A DNA stretch of 64,000 nucleotides from Rubripirellula reticaptiva (GCF_007860175.1 NZ_SJPX01000004.1:1029781-1093780); one strand, 5' to 3'; positions 8,639 through 17,666 are shown, counted from the first letter of the stretch. Translations and numbers: made by a program. The notes: a model not told the origin generated them from the sequence alone.

Positions 8639-9117
8639 TGGAAAATCAGTTAGTCGCGATCGCTATCGGCTTGATCGTCAGTTTGATCGTCACGGAATGT
8701 TTAGGCCTTAGTGTCGGCGGCATGATCGTGCCCGGCTACATCGCCCTGTCGCTGCACCAACCGATCGCAGTGTTGTTGACCATCGTGGCGGCTGCGGCCA
8801 CGTGGGGATTGGTTCGAATCGTTTCACAGTACGCGATGCTGTTTGGACGTCGCCGAGTGGTGATGACCGTCATGATCGGATTTACCGTGGGCATGGCGTT
8901 CCGCGGATTGGCCGAGATGTTTTTCAGTCACGCAGCCGTCGGATCGATGGCCAGTGAGGCAGCAAACCCCGTGGTCATGATCGGATTCATCATTCCCGGA
9001 TTGATCGCATTGTGGTTTGAACGCCAAGGTTTGATTGAGACGTTGTCGCCGATGATGTCCGCTGCTGTCTTGGTTCGACTGGTTCTAATTCTCGTTGGCG
9101 TGGAGACTCTCGTATGA
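8638..9117 (+). CDS. pgsC: Poly-gamma-glutamate biosynthesis protein PgsC (CapC)
   Basis: Small integral membrane partner of PgsB. The 159 residues are almost entirely hydrophobic, with about four or five helices. The N-terminal signature is ECLGLSVGGMIVPGYIAL, typical of PgsC/CapC. Its ATG shares a base with the pgsB stop (TAATG) and has a strong AAGGAGG site upstream, so translation is probably coupled. Its own end overlaps the next ATG by 4 bp. PgsB and PgsC form the core synthase in other bacteria; the same is inferred here. Confidence 0.9.
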   Translation: MENQLVAIAIGLIVSLIVTECLGLSVGGMIVPGYIALSLHQPIAVLLTIVAAAATWGLVRIVSQYAMLFGRRRVVMTVMIGFTVGMAFRGLAEMFFSHAAVGSMASEAANPVVMIGFIIPGLIALWFERQGLIETLSPMMSAAVLVRLVLILVGVETLV

Positions 9118-10334
9118 ACACAAACAATCAACCGGGACTGAAGCGTCCATTCCAAGTCATGTACTGGCGTCCCAAGAAGATCTCGCGGACTTGGCTGTGG
9201 TGTTCGATGTTCGTGTCGCTGGCCGGCATGGCGGCGGTCGAGCACTGGCCGAAACGTACAACGTCCAGTGATCAAGAAACCCTGCTCGCCGCAGCCACCG
9301 ACGCCCAATCGTCGATGCAGTTCATTGCTGAAATGCAGTCGGAAAGGGGACACCGCGTCCTGTCGGCTCTCGACCCCCAGGCTTCTCATTTGATTGGACC
9401 TTCGATGTCGATGGTGACCAGCAAGATTGGTTCGCTGTCTTCGAAGCAAACTTCGATCAATCCGAATTTCGCGGCCGTCGTCGTCCGCTGGCTGATCGAT
9501 GCCGGTGTCAAACCCGGTGACCGTGTGGCGATCGGAGCAAGCGGTTCGTGGCCCGCGTTGAACATCGCAGTCTATTCGGCAATCAAGGCAATGGACCTGC
9601 GTCCGACCGTGATTTTGTCAGCCGGGTCAAGCCAGTACGGTGCAAACTCGCCCGACATGATGTGGGTCGACATGGAACGTGAACTACATTCCGCGGGGCT
9701 GACGTCAATCAAGGCCGGCGCCGCGTCGCTGGGCGGATTGCACGATCGGGCCGCCGGGATGACACCGGCGACTCGGCAACTATTGCTCAGTGCGATCGAG
9801 CGTAATTCGGTCGAGCTGATCGAATCACCTACGCTTGCTGAATCGATTGACCAACGAATGCAACGTTATGATGTGCAGTCCAATGACAATACGTATTCGG
9901 CTTACATCAATGTCGGTGGAAGTTCGGCATCGATTGGTGGAACGTTGGGGCAAGAGTTTTATCTGCCAGGCGTCCGGTCGGTTGGACCCGAAAACGCCGG
10001 TTCGCTTGCCAGTGTGCCTGACTGTGTCGCGACCAGAATGCTTGCGAAAAACGTTCCAGTGATTCACGTCGGCAACGCGCAAAAGGTGGCCGAGCAGTTT
10101 GGATTCCCGATCGCGCCGGCTGTCATGCCATCGGTCGGGGATGGACTGGTCTATGCCAAGACGGCGCATCGAATGCCGTTGGTGGCAAGCGTGATGGTCT
10201 TGATCACGTTTGCGATGTCATGGATCGTGTTGCCCGGTTGGCCAATTCGGATTTTGCGACGGATTCGTCCGACATCAACGCCGCAGGACCTTTGCCCAGC
10301 ATCCATTCCAGCGAAATTGGAATGGATGGCGTGA
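9114..10334 (+). CDS. pgsW: Poly-gamma-glutamate system protein (PgsW type)
   Basis: This 406-residue protein resembles the poly-gamma-glutamate system protein family that accompanies pgsB and pgsC in several non-Bacillus lineages. It has one N-terminal helix (about 25-43, TWLWCSMFVSLAGMAAVEHW) and one near the C-terminus (ASVMVLITFAMSWIVLPGW), with a large extracytoplasmic domain between them. That domain contains GVKPGDRVAIGASGSWPALN, LSAGSSQYGANSP and VGGSSASIGG, all typical of the family. It replaces the PgsA/CapA position in this operon. No pgsA or pgsE homologue is nearby. Its biochemical role is not established; release or export of the polymer is only a guess. Confidence 0.8.
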   Translation: MNTNNQPGLKRPFQVMYWRPKKISRTWLWCSMFVSLAGMAAVEHWPKRTTSSDQETLLAAATDAQSSMQFIAEMQSERGHRVLSALDPQASHLIGPSMSMVTSKIGSLSSKQTSINPNFAAVVVRWLIDAGVKPGDRVAIGASGSWPALNIAVYSAIKAMDLRPTVILSAGSSQYGANSPDMMWVDMERELHSAGLTSIKAGAASLGGLHDRAAGMTPATRQLLLSAIERNSVELIESPTLAESIDQRMQRYDVQSNDNTYSAYINVGGSSASIGGTLGQEFYLPGVRSVGPENAGSLASVPDCVATRMLAKNVPVIHVGNAQKVAEQFGFPIAPAVMPSVGDGLVYAKTAHRMPLVASVMVLITFAMSWIVLPGWPIRILRRIRPTSTPQDLCPASIPAKLEWMA

Positions 10335-10347
10335 CATTCTTGTCACG
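10330..10347. terminator. Hairpin between convergent pgsW and cdd
   Basis: CGTGACA (10330-10336) and TGTCACG (10341-10347) form a perfect 7-bp stem with a 4-base loop. It overlaps the pgsW stop and lies 10 bases from the cdd stop. Position suggests a bidirectional terminator, although there is no T-run. Confidence 0.5.
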
Positions 10348-10356
10348 TCGGTGCAA

Positions 10357-10773
10357 CTAGTGATGACTTGGCAAGCTCGACGCGTCGAACGCGTCGGGCA
10401 GCAGTTGGCTTAGTTGACGGGTGCGTCGTGATCCGTCGATGACATCGACCATCACGACGAGCGTATCGGTGCAGAACTCGGACAAGAATTGCCGGCATGC
10501 GCCACATGGGGTTACACCGCCGACACTCGCGATCGCAATGGCTCGCCATTTTCGATAGCCGCTCGCAACGGCCGTGGATGCTGCGACTCGTTCGGCACAC
10601 AAGCACATCGAGTAGCTGGCGTTTTCGACGTTGCATCCACAGATCGTTTCGCCGTCCTCCATCAACATCGCGGCGCCAACATAGAAATGACTGTGTGGTG
10701 CATAAGCTTGGTCGCGTGCTGCGATAGCGGAATGAACCAGCTTTTCAATTTCGTGAGGTTTCAGTTCAGTCAT
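10357..10773 (-). CDS. cdd: Cytidine deaminase
   Basis: Deaminates cytidine and deoxycytidine to uridine and deoxyuridine in pyrimidine salvage. The zinc site is complete: CAERVAA supplies the first Cys and the catalytic Glu, and PCGACRQ supplies the other two Cys. The substrate-binding motif CNVENASY is present. From ATG 10773 the protein has 138 residues, normal for the small tetrameric class. The frame stays open upstream to 10914, overlapping deoA, but those 47 residues are Ser/Pro-rich and match nothing in the family, so 10773 is chosen. It lies just downstream of deoA on the same strand, consistent with a nucleoside catabolic operon. Confidence 0.92.
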   Translation of the reverse strand: MTELKPHEIEKLVHSAIAARDQAYAPHSHFYVGAAMLMEDGETICGCNVENASYSMCLCAERVAASTAVASGYRKWRAIAIASVGGVTPCGACRQFLSEFCTDTLVVMVDVIDGSRRTRQLSQLLPDAFDASSLPSHH

Positions 10774-10873
10774 GGTTGGCACGAAAGGAGACGGTGACGG
10801 AGGAGATCGACGAGATGAATTATTTCCGATGATGATGGCTGTCGATCCAAGTTGCAACTCGAATGATTCTGAA

Positions 10874-12196
10874 TCACGCTTCCGTTCGTTGCGAATCGGA
10901 ATCGTTTTTTTCAAATCGCTCTAAAATCAGCGGACGTTTGGCGACGGGGTCGTGGCTGATCTGAACCGAGTTCGCCAGGATCCCAGCATAATCGCTCGCT
11001 TGGCCTGCATGGCAGTGGAGTGTCGCAATTGGATCGCCCAATTCGACGCGGTCACCAATTCGGTGGTGGACTCGTATGCCCACGCGATGGTCGATCGCGT
11101 CCCCCGTCTTGCGTCGGCCGCCCCCCAGTGCCACAACCGATTGGCCGATCACGTTGCAGTCCAGCGAAGCAATGAATCCGGCCTGTTTCGCAAGGATGGG
11201 CGTGGCATCGGCGATCGGCAGCGGGTACCGCAACCGGCCTCCCTGGGCTGCAACCAACTGTTCGAATTTTTCGAAAGCTGCACCGTTGTCGATCGCCGCG
11301 ACAAGTTTCGATCGGGCCAATTCAATCGTTTCGCAGACCTGGACCTGTACCAGTAGTTCGGCGCATAACTCGATCGTCAAGTCACGGACCTCGCCCGCCT
11401 GACCGCGCAGGACGTCGACCGACTCGTTGACCTCGATTGCGTTTCCGATGGTCTGCCCAAGCGGCTGGTCCATGTCGGTCATCAACGCGATCGTGGGCAA
11501 GCCCGCCTGTTGGCCGACCGATACCAATGACTTTGCCAGTGCGGCGGCGTCGGCGGGCGTCTTCATGAAGGCGCCGGATCCCGTTTTGACGTCCATCACC
11601 AAAGCGTCCAAGTTGGCTGCTAGTTTCTTGCTAAGAATGCTGGCGGTGATCAGGGGGATCGATTCGACGGTCCCCGTCACGTCGCGAAGCGCGTACAGAC
11701 GCCGATCGGCAGGCGCGATTCGTTCGCTTGCCCCCACAATAAAGGCACCGACTTGGTTCAAAATCTTTGCCGAGGCTTCGGGCGTTTGGTCAACCGTGAA
11801 CCCCTCAATTGATTCCAGTTTGTCTAGTGTTCCACCGGTCAAACCCAATCCCCGGCCACTGACCATCGGCACGTCGACATCACAAACGGCAAGCAGCGGC
11901 GCCAAGATCAGCGATACCTTATCACCCAATCCGCCGGTGCTGTGTTTGTCGACGCGAGGACGCGAGTCGTCGCGTTCGGTGGGACGAGGCAAGCGGTCGC
12001 CACTTTCCAGCATCGCGCGAGTCAGTGTGGCCGTTTCGCGAGGCGTCATTCCTCGCAAGCAAATTGCCATTGCCAGGCTAGACATTTGGTAATCGGCGAC
12101 CTCGCCGCTGCAAAAACCTTCGATCAGAAATCGTATTTCCTCGTCCGATAGAGGGTATCCATCACGTTTCTTCGACAGCAAAGTGGATGCAAGCAT
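10874..12196 (-). CDS. deoA: Thymidine/pyrimidine-nucleoside phosphorylase
   Basis: Cleaves thymidine or other pyrimidine nucleosides with phosphate to the base and (deoxy)ribose 1-phosphate. The family signature lies around residues 110-125 (SGRGLGLTGGTLDKLE). KHSTGGLGDKVS binds phosphate, and MDVKTGSGAFM marks the catalytic domain. The 440-residue length matches the family, with the N-terminal helical domain (LSDEEIRFLIEGFCSGEVADYQMSS) and a C-terminal domain both present. It is transcribed toward cdd and is divergent from the htrA-like gene, with only 58 bases between the starts. Confidence 0.93.
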   Translation of the reverse strand: MLASTLLSKKRDGYPLSDEEIRFLIEGFCSGEVADYQMSSLAMAICLRGMTPRETATLTRAMLESGDRLPRPTERDDSRPRVDKHSTGGLGDKVSLILAPLLAVCDVDVPMVSGRGLGLTGGTLDKLESIEGFTVDQTPEASAKILNQVGAFIVGASERIAPADRRLYALRDVTGTVESIPLITASILSKKLAANLDALVMDVKTGSGAFMKTPADAAALAKSLVSVGQQAGLPTIALMTDMDQPLGQTIGNAIEVNESVDVLRGQAGEVRDLTIELCAELLVQVQVCETIELARSKLVAAIDNGAAFEKFEQLVAAQGGRLRYPLPIADATPILAKQAGFIASLDCNVIGQSVVALGGGRRKTGDAIDHRVGIRVHHRIGDRVELGDPIATLHCHAGQASDYAGILANSVQISHDPVAKRPLILERFEKNDSDSQRTEA

Positions 12197-12254
12197 GGGG
12201 GGGCAGATTGGATTAGCAGGTCGGATACAAGTCTTGGTCCGTCCGTTATATTAG

Positions 12255-13607
12255 ATGACTCACGGACAACGCGAATCGCCACGGAATTTGATCATAATGT
12301 GCTCACCTGCTTTTGTACGGCATGCCATCGCTGCTGCCATCGTATGCGGATCAGTCTTGGGGGGGATACCTGCCAGCAGTGTGATTCCCTGCGTCGCGGC
12401 GGACCCACCCGCCAAAGAAGCTGCCGCCAACCAAGATCATGCGGCGGTGCTAGCCGGTCCGCGGGCATTGTCCCGAGCATTTCGGTTCGCAGCTCGCAAG
12501 GCCACGCCGTCGGTCGTCACCATTTTGTCGTACGGCCAAGCTGGACTCGGGAAAGCGACGAACGACGGCGGCGATCCGTCTGGCCAAGCCAAGCCGAATG
12601 AAAGTCAGCAAGAATCAGAGCTGGAGATCGACGACAAGCAACTGACCGGCATTGGCAGCGGTGTTATCATCAGCCCCGATGGGATGGTGATCACCAACAA
12701 TCACGTCATCACCGGCGCCAAACGAGTTGTCGTCCAGTTGTCCGATGAAACTGAAATCGAAGCAACCGATGTCTTCGGTGATCCGGCCAGCGACGTGGCG
12801 ACGCTGCGAATAAGCCGCGACGAACCGTTCGTCGACGCGGGACTTGGCGATTCGGACGCCATCGAGATTGGCGACTGGGTTTTAGCCATCGGCAGCCCGT
12901 TTCGATTGGAAGCGACCGTTAGCGCGGGCATCATTAGCGCAAAGAATCGGGCGATCCGGCGGATCAACCGAGGTCGTTTGATCCAAACGGACGCCGCGAT
13001 CAATCCGGGGAATTCGGGTGGACCGCTGATCGATTTAGATGGTGAGGTCGTCGCGATCAGCACCGCGATCGCAACTCGCAACGGTGGCTACCAAGGCATT
13101 GGTTTCGCGATTCCCATCAACCATGCCAAATGGATCGCCAAAGAACTAGCCGCCCACGGCAAGGTTCGCCGCGCCGCGATTGGTATTCGCATTGCCGAAC
13201 TGAGTCCGAAGATCGCTGCGAAATTCGACTTGCCCGTCGGCTTGGGCGTCCTCGCCTATCAGGTCATCGACGGATCGGCGGCGGCTCGCGGCGGGATCAA
13301 GCCACTTGATGTGATCGTTGAAATCGATGGCGAGCCGATCAAAGATCCTTCAAACCTGCAGGCAGCCGTGGAACGCTTGCCCGTTGGTTCGTTCCAAGAC
13401 TTCAAAATCGTTCGCGGCGAAAAAGAAATCTCGCTACAGATCGAAATCGCATCGATCGAAGACCCGACCCTAACGGCCAGCAAGGACGACGAAGTTGAAT
13501 CAAGCAATAGCAAATCGGACTCAGACACGAAAGTCATAGCCGAAGAACCGCGTCCGGAAGTCGAAGCCGATCAACCGCAAGTTGACTCGGAACCGGATGC
13601 TTCGTAA
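12255..13607 (+). CDS. HtrA/DegP-type serine protease with PDZ domain
   Basis: Periplasmic trypsin-like protease of the HtrA family, probably for quality control of envelope proteins. The catalytic triad is intact: His150 in ITNNHVI, Asp180 in PASDVATLR and Ser254 in GNSGGPL. An N-terminal signal peptide is visible (residues about 22-50). A single PDZ domain follows the protease (about 310-395). The C-terminus is a long acidic tail rich in Ser, Asp and Glu, which is unusual for the classical enzyme. ATG 12255 is the longest start; ATG 12297 lies closer to the signal peptide and is equally plausible. It is divergent from deoA. One PDZ domain makes it more DegS-like in layout, but it has no obvious membrane anchor. 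Confidence 0.9.
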   Translation: MTHGQRESPRNLIIMCSPAFVRHAIAAAIVCGSVLGGIPASSVIPCVAADPPAKEAAANQDHAAVLAGPRALSRAFRFAARKATPSVVTILSYGQAGLGKATNDGGDPSGQAKPNESQQESELEIDDKQLTGIGSGVIISPDGMVITNNHVITGAKRVVVQLSDETEIEATDVFGDPASDVATLRISRDEPFVDAGLGDSDAIEIGDWVLAIGSPFRLEATVSAGIISAKNRAIRRINRGRLIQTDAAINPGNSGGPLIDLDGEVVAISTAIATRNGGYQGIGFAIPINHAKWIAKELAAHGKVRRAAIGIRIAELSPKIAAKFDLPVGLGVLAYQVIDGSAAARGGIKPLDVIVEIDGEPIKDPSNLQAAVERLPVGSFQDFKIVRGEKEISLQIEIASIEDPTLTASKDDEVESSNSKSDSDTKVIAEEPRPEVEADQPQVDSEPDAS

Positions 13608-13621
13608 GACGACAGCCGCAA

Positions 13622-14659
13622 CTATACGTCGATCAGGTCACGAATGAATTTTGGTCGTGGACTACTTTTACCGAATCGGTCGCACTGGAAGTACTCGCTG
13701 ACGTACCGCTGCGGAGTGCTCGACTCGGGGACTTTGAAGCGATCACCTTTCTGTAGCACTGGCCGATGCTCGTCCATGCGTCCAAATTGGCGTGTACCAG
13801 CAGCTTGGCACGGAAACCAAATTCCCTCGCCTTCCTTTCCGTCGACCTTGGGCGTCTCGAGATAGTACTCGGGATAACAGTGATCGGGAATCCAAACCAT
13901 CCGCGCCGGGATTCCGTTGTTTCGACACAACGCCACGAACAGGCTGGTCATGTCTTCGCAGTCACCCTTGCCGTCTTTGAGGGCGTCCGAAGCATTTCGA
14001 ATCGGACCTTCGACGTATTCGACGTTGTCGCGAACGTAGTCATAAATTTGTTCAATTCGTTGCCAATCGTTTTCCGCGTCCTTTTCATTTAGCTCACGCG
14101 CGACCGCCCTGATCCGGCCATGACTGGCGTCGATGTTGGGGCTGTTGCCCATGTAGTTGCGCAGTTCTCGCGGCACGCGTTTGGGAAGGACCAAGTCGCT
14201 GGTGTTTTCCGATGGCAGAATTCGCGATCGTTCAACGGCAAACTCGAATGTTGCTTCGACGGTCGAGCCCGCAGTCACTCGTGCCATTTGCACGACGACT
14301 TGGCGAGCTCCACCCGGCAGGTCGCGTGTTTTCCAGCCCGTGACGCCGCGGTCGATCGTCTGGTTGACTAGCGTCACAGTCTGTTCCGGCCAGTTCATCG
14401 GCACGACATAGGTGGCTAGCACGTTGGAGCAAGTGACCGGCGTGTTTAAGATCAAGCCGATCTTCCAGTTCTGTGTCTGCGGCGAGTCATAAATCAGCCG
14501 CTTGTCGTCGCTCGACGTCGCCGTATCGGAACCCGCCGCGGCCGTGTCTGCCCTATCTAAATCTGAATCCGCATCTTGCGCCACCGATGGTCGCGCTGAC
14601 CATCCGCACGCGGCAATCGCTGACGCACTTAGCAACCACTGGCGACGGGATAGATTCAT
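13622..14659 (-). CDS. Tat-exported transglutaminase-like protein
   Basis: Transglutaminase-like cysteine hydrolase or peptidase, exported in folded form. A twin-arginine signal is clear at the N-terminus (LSRRQWLLSASAIAACGWSA), ending near VAQ. The core domain contains GKGDCEDMTSLFVALCRNNGIPARMV, where the Cys is the nucleophile. DHCYPEYYL contains the candidate catalytic His. Residues about 60-160 form a beta-rich N-terminal domain common in planctomycete homologues. ATG 14659 is chosen because the Tat motif follows at once; an in-frame GTG at 14683 would add 8 residues. A hairpin just upstream ends the neighbouring transcript, so this gene probably has its own promoter. The substrate is unknown. 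Confidence 0.83.
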   Translation of the reverse strand: MNLSRRQWLLSASAIAACGWSARPSVAQDADSDLDRADTAAAGSDTATSSDDKRLIYDSPQTQNWKIGLILNTPVTCSNVLATYVVPMNWPEQTVTLVNQTIDRGVTGWKTRDLPGGARQVVVQMARVTAGSTVEATFEFAVERSRILPSENTSDLVLPKRVPRELRNYMGNSPNIDASHGRIRAVARELNEKDAENDWQRIEQIYDYVRDNVEYVEGPIRNASDALKDGKGDCEDMTSLFVALCRNNGIPARMVWIPDHCYPEYYLETPKVDGKEGEGIWFPCQAAGTRQFGRMDEHRPVLQKGDRFKVPESSTPQRYVSEYFQCDRFGKSSPRPKFIRDLIDV

Positions 14660-14712
14660 AGCTTGATCGTTGGCGATGTTCACAACCGAAATCTTTCAAT
14701 GGGAAAACCGAA

Positions 14713-14760
14713 ACGGTCGGAGCAAAGGCATGCTTGGAAAAGCAGCTCTGCTCCGACCGT
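14713..14760 (-). terminator. Strong hairpin terminator of the Cys-rich lipoprotein gene
   Basis: A perfect 12-bp stem (14713-14724 with 14749-14760) encloses a 24-base loop. On the minus strand it is followed by a T-rich run (TTCGGTTTT). It lies about 110 bases after the stop of the minus-strand lipoprotein gene, as expected for an intrinsic terminator. Confidence 0.7.
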
Positions 14761-14868
14761 CGCTCTGTATGTCAAAATTATATCTGCGTTGTCGACCATC
14801 AAGCCTGACGTTCAAACCGCTCGATGATCGTTTATTTTAGTAGCTTCAATGTCTGGTGGAATAATTAA

Positions 14869-15462
14869 TTACTGAGGATTTGCACCCGATGGTAATGGTT
14901 CTTCCCAAAGAATTTGATTTCCGTCGGTGTCAATTTTTCTTGCATTCCATTCACCCGTTGGGATCGGTGACGATGGATAGGATTCCACGGGTGCCCCTAG
15001 CGAATAGCCCGAGTCCCCCATGATTTGGCCTGACGAGAGGTAGGGATCCGAAACGCTTGGTGCGTAGTTGCTGGGGCCGTAGCTGTCTGAACTGTAGCCG
15101 CCGATGGGGTTACCGCATCCGCAAGTACCGCTGGAATAGACGTCCGATGGGCACGAGTTGTCGGCGTATTGTTGGCAACCACACGGTGGTGCCGTGACCA
15201 CGCTTTGAGGGGCCTGGTAGGTTGGCGCGAATGGCGGCGCGTAAGATGGTGACACCGTCGGTGCCAATCCACAGGTGCCTGTTGCGCATGGCGACGGCAT
15301 CATGTTTCCAAAATTTGGCGTGGGCAGACAACTGCCCAACTTTGTGCAAAGTCCACATCGCGCACCACGACCAAACAGAAAGTTTCTGGTCCCGGAACAG
15401 CCTGTGGTTAGAACGACTAGTGTCGCTGCTGTCATAATCGAAGCAATCCGACTATTCATCAT
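14869..15462 (-). CDS. Cysteine-rich putative lipoprotein
   Basis: Not a family I can name. A hydrophobic N-terminal segment (IASIMTAATLVVLTTGC) ends in a lipobox-like Cys at residue 22, so a lipoprotein is likely. The next residues carry NFLFGRGARCGLC, a motif I associate with small planctomycete exoproteins. The rest is rich in Pro, Ser, Tyr and Gly with about ten more Cys, several as CxC pairs (CGCQQ, CGCGNP), suggesting disulfide cross-linking or metal binding. The start at 15462 is chosen because AAGGA lies just upstream; the second ATG at 15459 has better spacing, and an ATG at 15480 lies before the site. A strong terminator follows. It is divergent from the hydrolase at 15627. Confidence 0.7.
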   Translation of the reverse strand: MMNSRIASIMTAATLVVLTTGCSGTRNFLFGRGARCGLCTKLGSCLPTPNFGNMMPSPCATGTCGLAPTVSPSYAPPFAPTYQAPQSVVTAPPCGCQQYADNSCPSDVYSSGTCGCGNPIGGYSSDSYGPSNYAPSVSDPYLSSGQIMGDSGYSLGAPVESYPSSPIPTGEWNARKIDTDGNQILWEEPLPSGANPQ

Positions 15463-15626
15463 AGTTTCCTTGACATGCATAGAGAGCGTATTCGGTGATC
15501 TCGGATGCGAGACCAGACAAAAATACGACGTAGGACGTGTTGTGCAAACGCAACATCGTTATTTTTGGGCAACATTTTGATGACAGAGTGCAACATCACG
15601 CTAGAATTCCTTCACAAGCTGACACA

Positions 15627-16700
15627 ATGCCTACCGATTTTAAGAATTTTCGAAATAGTTTCTTTTTGATATGTGGTGTGGTGGTCGCCGCGTCAGTCTC
15701 AGTGGCGGCCGAGTCCAATGGCGAAGATGTCTTCGCAGATATTGGGTCAACACACTCCGCGTCAGTGCATGCCCGTTCAACAGTGCATGCCGGTTCAACA
15801 GTGCCTGCGAGTTCAGCGGATCGCTTGTGGCTGTTCAATACGCGGCACATCAGTAGTGACGTTTGCTGTGCTGATGTCGACTCGCCCCACTTTGATGTTC
15901 GCGCATTAGATGTTTGTGGGAATACGGCCGCGTCGTCGATGGATGAATACTTGCTGACAAGACCCGAAGGACGACGAACGGTAATCTATGTTCATGGCAA
16001 TCGCATCGAGAATAACTGTGATGCAATTGATCGTGGCTTGGCCGTCTATCGAAAGATTCTGCCGTTTCGCGATCCAGTGCCGCTTGATTGGGTCGTTTAC
16101 AGTTGGCCTAGCGAACAAGTGGGGATCTTGGCAAAAGACGCTCGCTTGAAAGCCGAGCGAACCGACGCCCAAGGACTGTATCTTGCATCGGTTTTGCGGA
16201 AGCATGCGGAATTCGCTACTCCCACCACGTTGCTCGGATACAGTTTCGGTGGGCGAATTGTGACTGGATCGTTGCACGCACTCGCCGGTGGTTCGCTCGG
16301 CGGTCGGTCGCTGTCGGGACCGCCGGTGATGGGCATGCCGATCGAAGCGGGTTTGGTCGCGCCGGCCATCGCAAGTAATTGGATGAACCAAAACGGGTAT
16401 CATCAGTTAGCAACAAAGAACCTGCAGCAATTGACTTTGTTTTACAACCAACGCGACGCCGTGCTGAAACGTTATTGGTTGATCGATCGAGTTCGAGGCC
16501 AACTGGCACTTGGGTATTCTGGACCTCGTTCGTTCGCGCCTCGTTTTGACGGTTCAAAGTTGGAGGTTGTTTCTAAAGACTGTGCCCCATTTGTCGGGTC
16601 ACAGCATGTCGAACTGGATTACTATCAAGCACCCTGCCGTGCAGGCCGAGGAATGGCCGAATTGATAAATGCTGATGAATTGTCGTTGCTCGGAATGTAA
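15627..16700 (+). CDS. Exported alpha/beta hydrolase
   Basis: Alpha/beta-hydrolase-fold protein with an N-terminal signal peptide (FFLICGVVVAASVSVAA). The nucleophile elbow is GYSFGG, and the oxyanion region is VIYVHGNR. A late His in GSQHVELDYY could complete the triad. Near the N-terminus the mature protein contains a short repeated segment (SVHARST, TVHAGST, TVPASSA) encoded by an 18-bp tandem repeat. The frame is open from 15537, but ATG 15627 begins the signal peptide. The substrate is unknown. The layout resembles the DUF900-like group of exported hydrolases; this is a weak comparison. Confidence 0.75.
   Translation: MPTDFKNFRNSFFLICGVVVAASVSVAAESNGEDVFADIGSTHSASVHARSTVHAGSTVPASSADRLWLFNTRHISSDVCCADVDSPHFDVRALDVCGNTAASSMDEYLLTRPEGRRTVIYVHGNRIENNCDAIDRGLAVYRKILPFRDPVPLDWVVYSWPSEQVGILAKDARLKAERTDAQGLYLASVLRKHAEFATPTTLLGYSFGGRIVTGSLHALAGGSLGGRSLSGPPVMGMPIEAGLVAPAIASNWMNQNGYHQLATKNLQQLTLFYNQRDAVLKRYWLIDRVRGQLALGYSGPRSFAPRFDGSKLEVVSKDCAPFVGSQHVELDYYQAPCRAGRGMAELINADELSLLGM
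15763..15816 (+). repeat. 18-bp tandem repeat, three units, in coding sequence
   Basis: Units at 15763-15780, 15781-15798 and 15799-15816. The first two differ at one base (CAGTGCATGCCCGTTCAA against CAGTGCATGCCGGTTCAA) and the third is more diverged. The period keeps the frame and lies in the linker just after the signal peptide of the hydrolase. Confidence 0.8.
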
Positions 16701-16727
16701 GCCTTTGATGATCCTAGTTATACGTGT

Positions 16728-17591
16728 ATGAATGATCTATCGGACCATCGCATCGGATACCTGTCCGGTTGCTGGGTGGAACATGATCAAATGCGAATCT
16801 CGGTTGACGATGCCGGATTTCGGCAAGGGGTCACGGTCGTTGAAAGACTACGCACCTATGGAGGTGTCTTGTTCGAAGTCGATGCTCACTTAGTGCGGTG
16901 GCAGACTTCGCTCGACTATCTCGGATTGAACCTGGGTATCGATCCGGTCGGTATTAACGCGTTGATGGACGAATTGCAACGACGCAATCTTTCGTGGCTC
17001 GCAAAACGCAAAGAGTTCGGAGTCACGCTGTTCGCGACGCCCGGAATTAGTGGCGGTTCGGATGCAACGTTGGGGATCCATCTGAATTCGCTTGATGTGA
17101 CGACGATTGGTCGACGTCAAACGTTGGGGCAACCAGTGGTAATCACCAATGTTCGCCAGCCTCACGCGGACGTTTGGGCGCGATCGATCAAGGTCCGTTG
17201 TCGGCTGCACTATTTTCGAGCCGACAGTGTCGCGAGAAAGTTTGCCGACGATGCCATGGGGATGCTGGTCGATGACGATGGTTCGGTGACCGAATCCAGC
17301 ATCGCGAACTTTGCGATCGTCGAATCAGGAAGCATCACGTCGCCACCATCCGAACAAGTCTTGGGCGGGATCACTCAATCGGTCGTTGAACGGATCGCCA
17401 GCCGAAACAGTATCCCGTGGCGGCGTGAGAGACTTTCACCAGATCGTGTCGTCGGTGCTGACGAGGTGTTGTTGATGGGGACAGATACGGGCGTTTGGTT
17501 CGCCAATCGGATCGGCAACCATACTGTCAGTGGCGGTAAGCCTGGGCCGGTCTATTCTATTTTGGCCGCTTCGGACGTCTGGGCCGGTTAA
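16728..17591 (+). CDS. Class IV pyridoxal-phosphate aminotransferase/lyase
   Basis: Fold-type IV PLP enzyme, of the group that includes branched-chain aminotransferase, D-amino acid aminotransferase and aminodeoxychorismate lyase. The N-terminal signature is ISVDDAGFRQGVTVVERLRTYGG. The Schiff-base Lys is probably in SIKVRCRLHYFRA, and the conserved Glu is in VTESSIANFAIV. GGITQSVVERIA binds the cofactor phosphate region. The 287-residue length fits a lyase or short aminotransferase. Branched-chain aminotransferase and aminodeoxychorismate lyase are both possible and I cannot separate them by eye. No Shine-Dalgarno site is visible before ATG 16728, which lies 27 bases after the hydrolase stop. 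Confidence 0.8.
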   Translation: MNDLSDHRIGYLSGCWVEHDQMRISVDDAGFRQGVTVVERLRTYGGVLFEVDAHLVRWQTSLDYLGLNLGIDPVGINALMDELQRRNLSWLAKRKEFGVTLFATPGISGGSDATLGIHLNSLDVTTIGRRQTLGQPVVITNVRQPHADVWARSIKVRCRLHYFRADSVARKFADDAMGMLVDDDGSVTESSIANFAIVESGSITSPPSEQVLGGITQSVVERIASRNSIPWRRERLSPDRVVGADEVLLMGTDTGVWFANRIGNHTVSGGKPGPVYSILAASDVWAG

Positions 17592-17666
17592 GCCGTCTGC
17601 GTTTCGGCGACATTCGAGTATCCTGGGGCGATCACTGGTTTGCCAAGGTTCGGGTCGAGTTCACAA

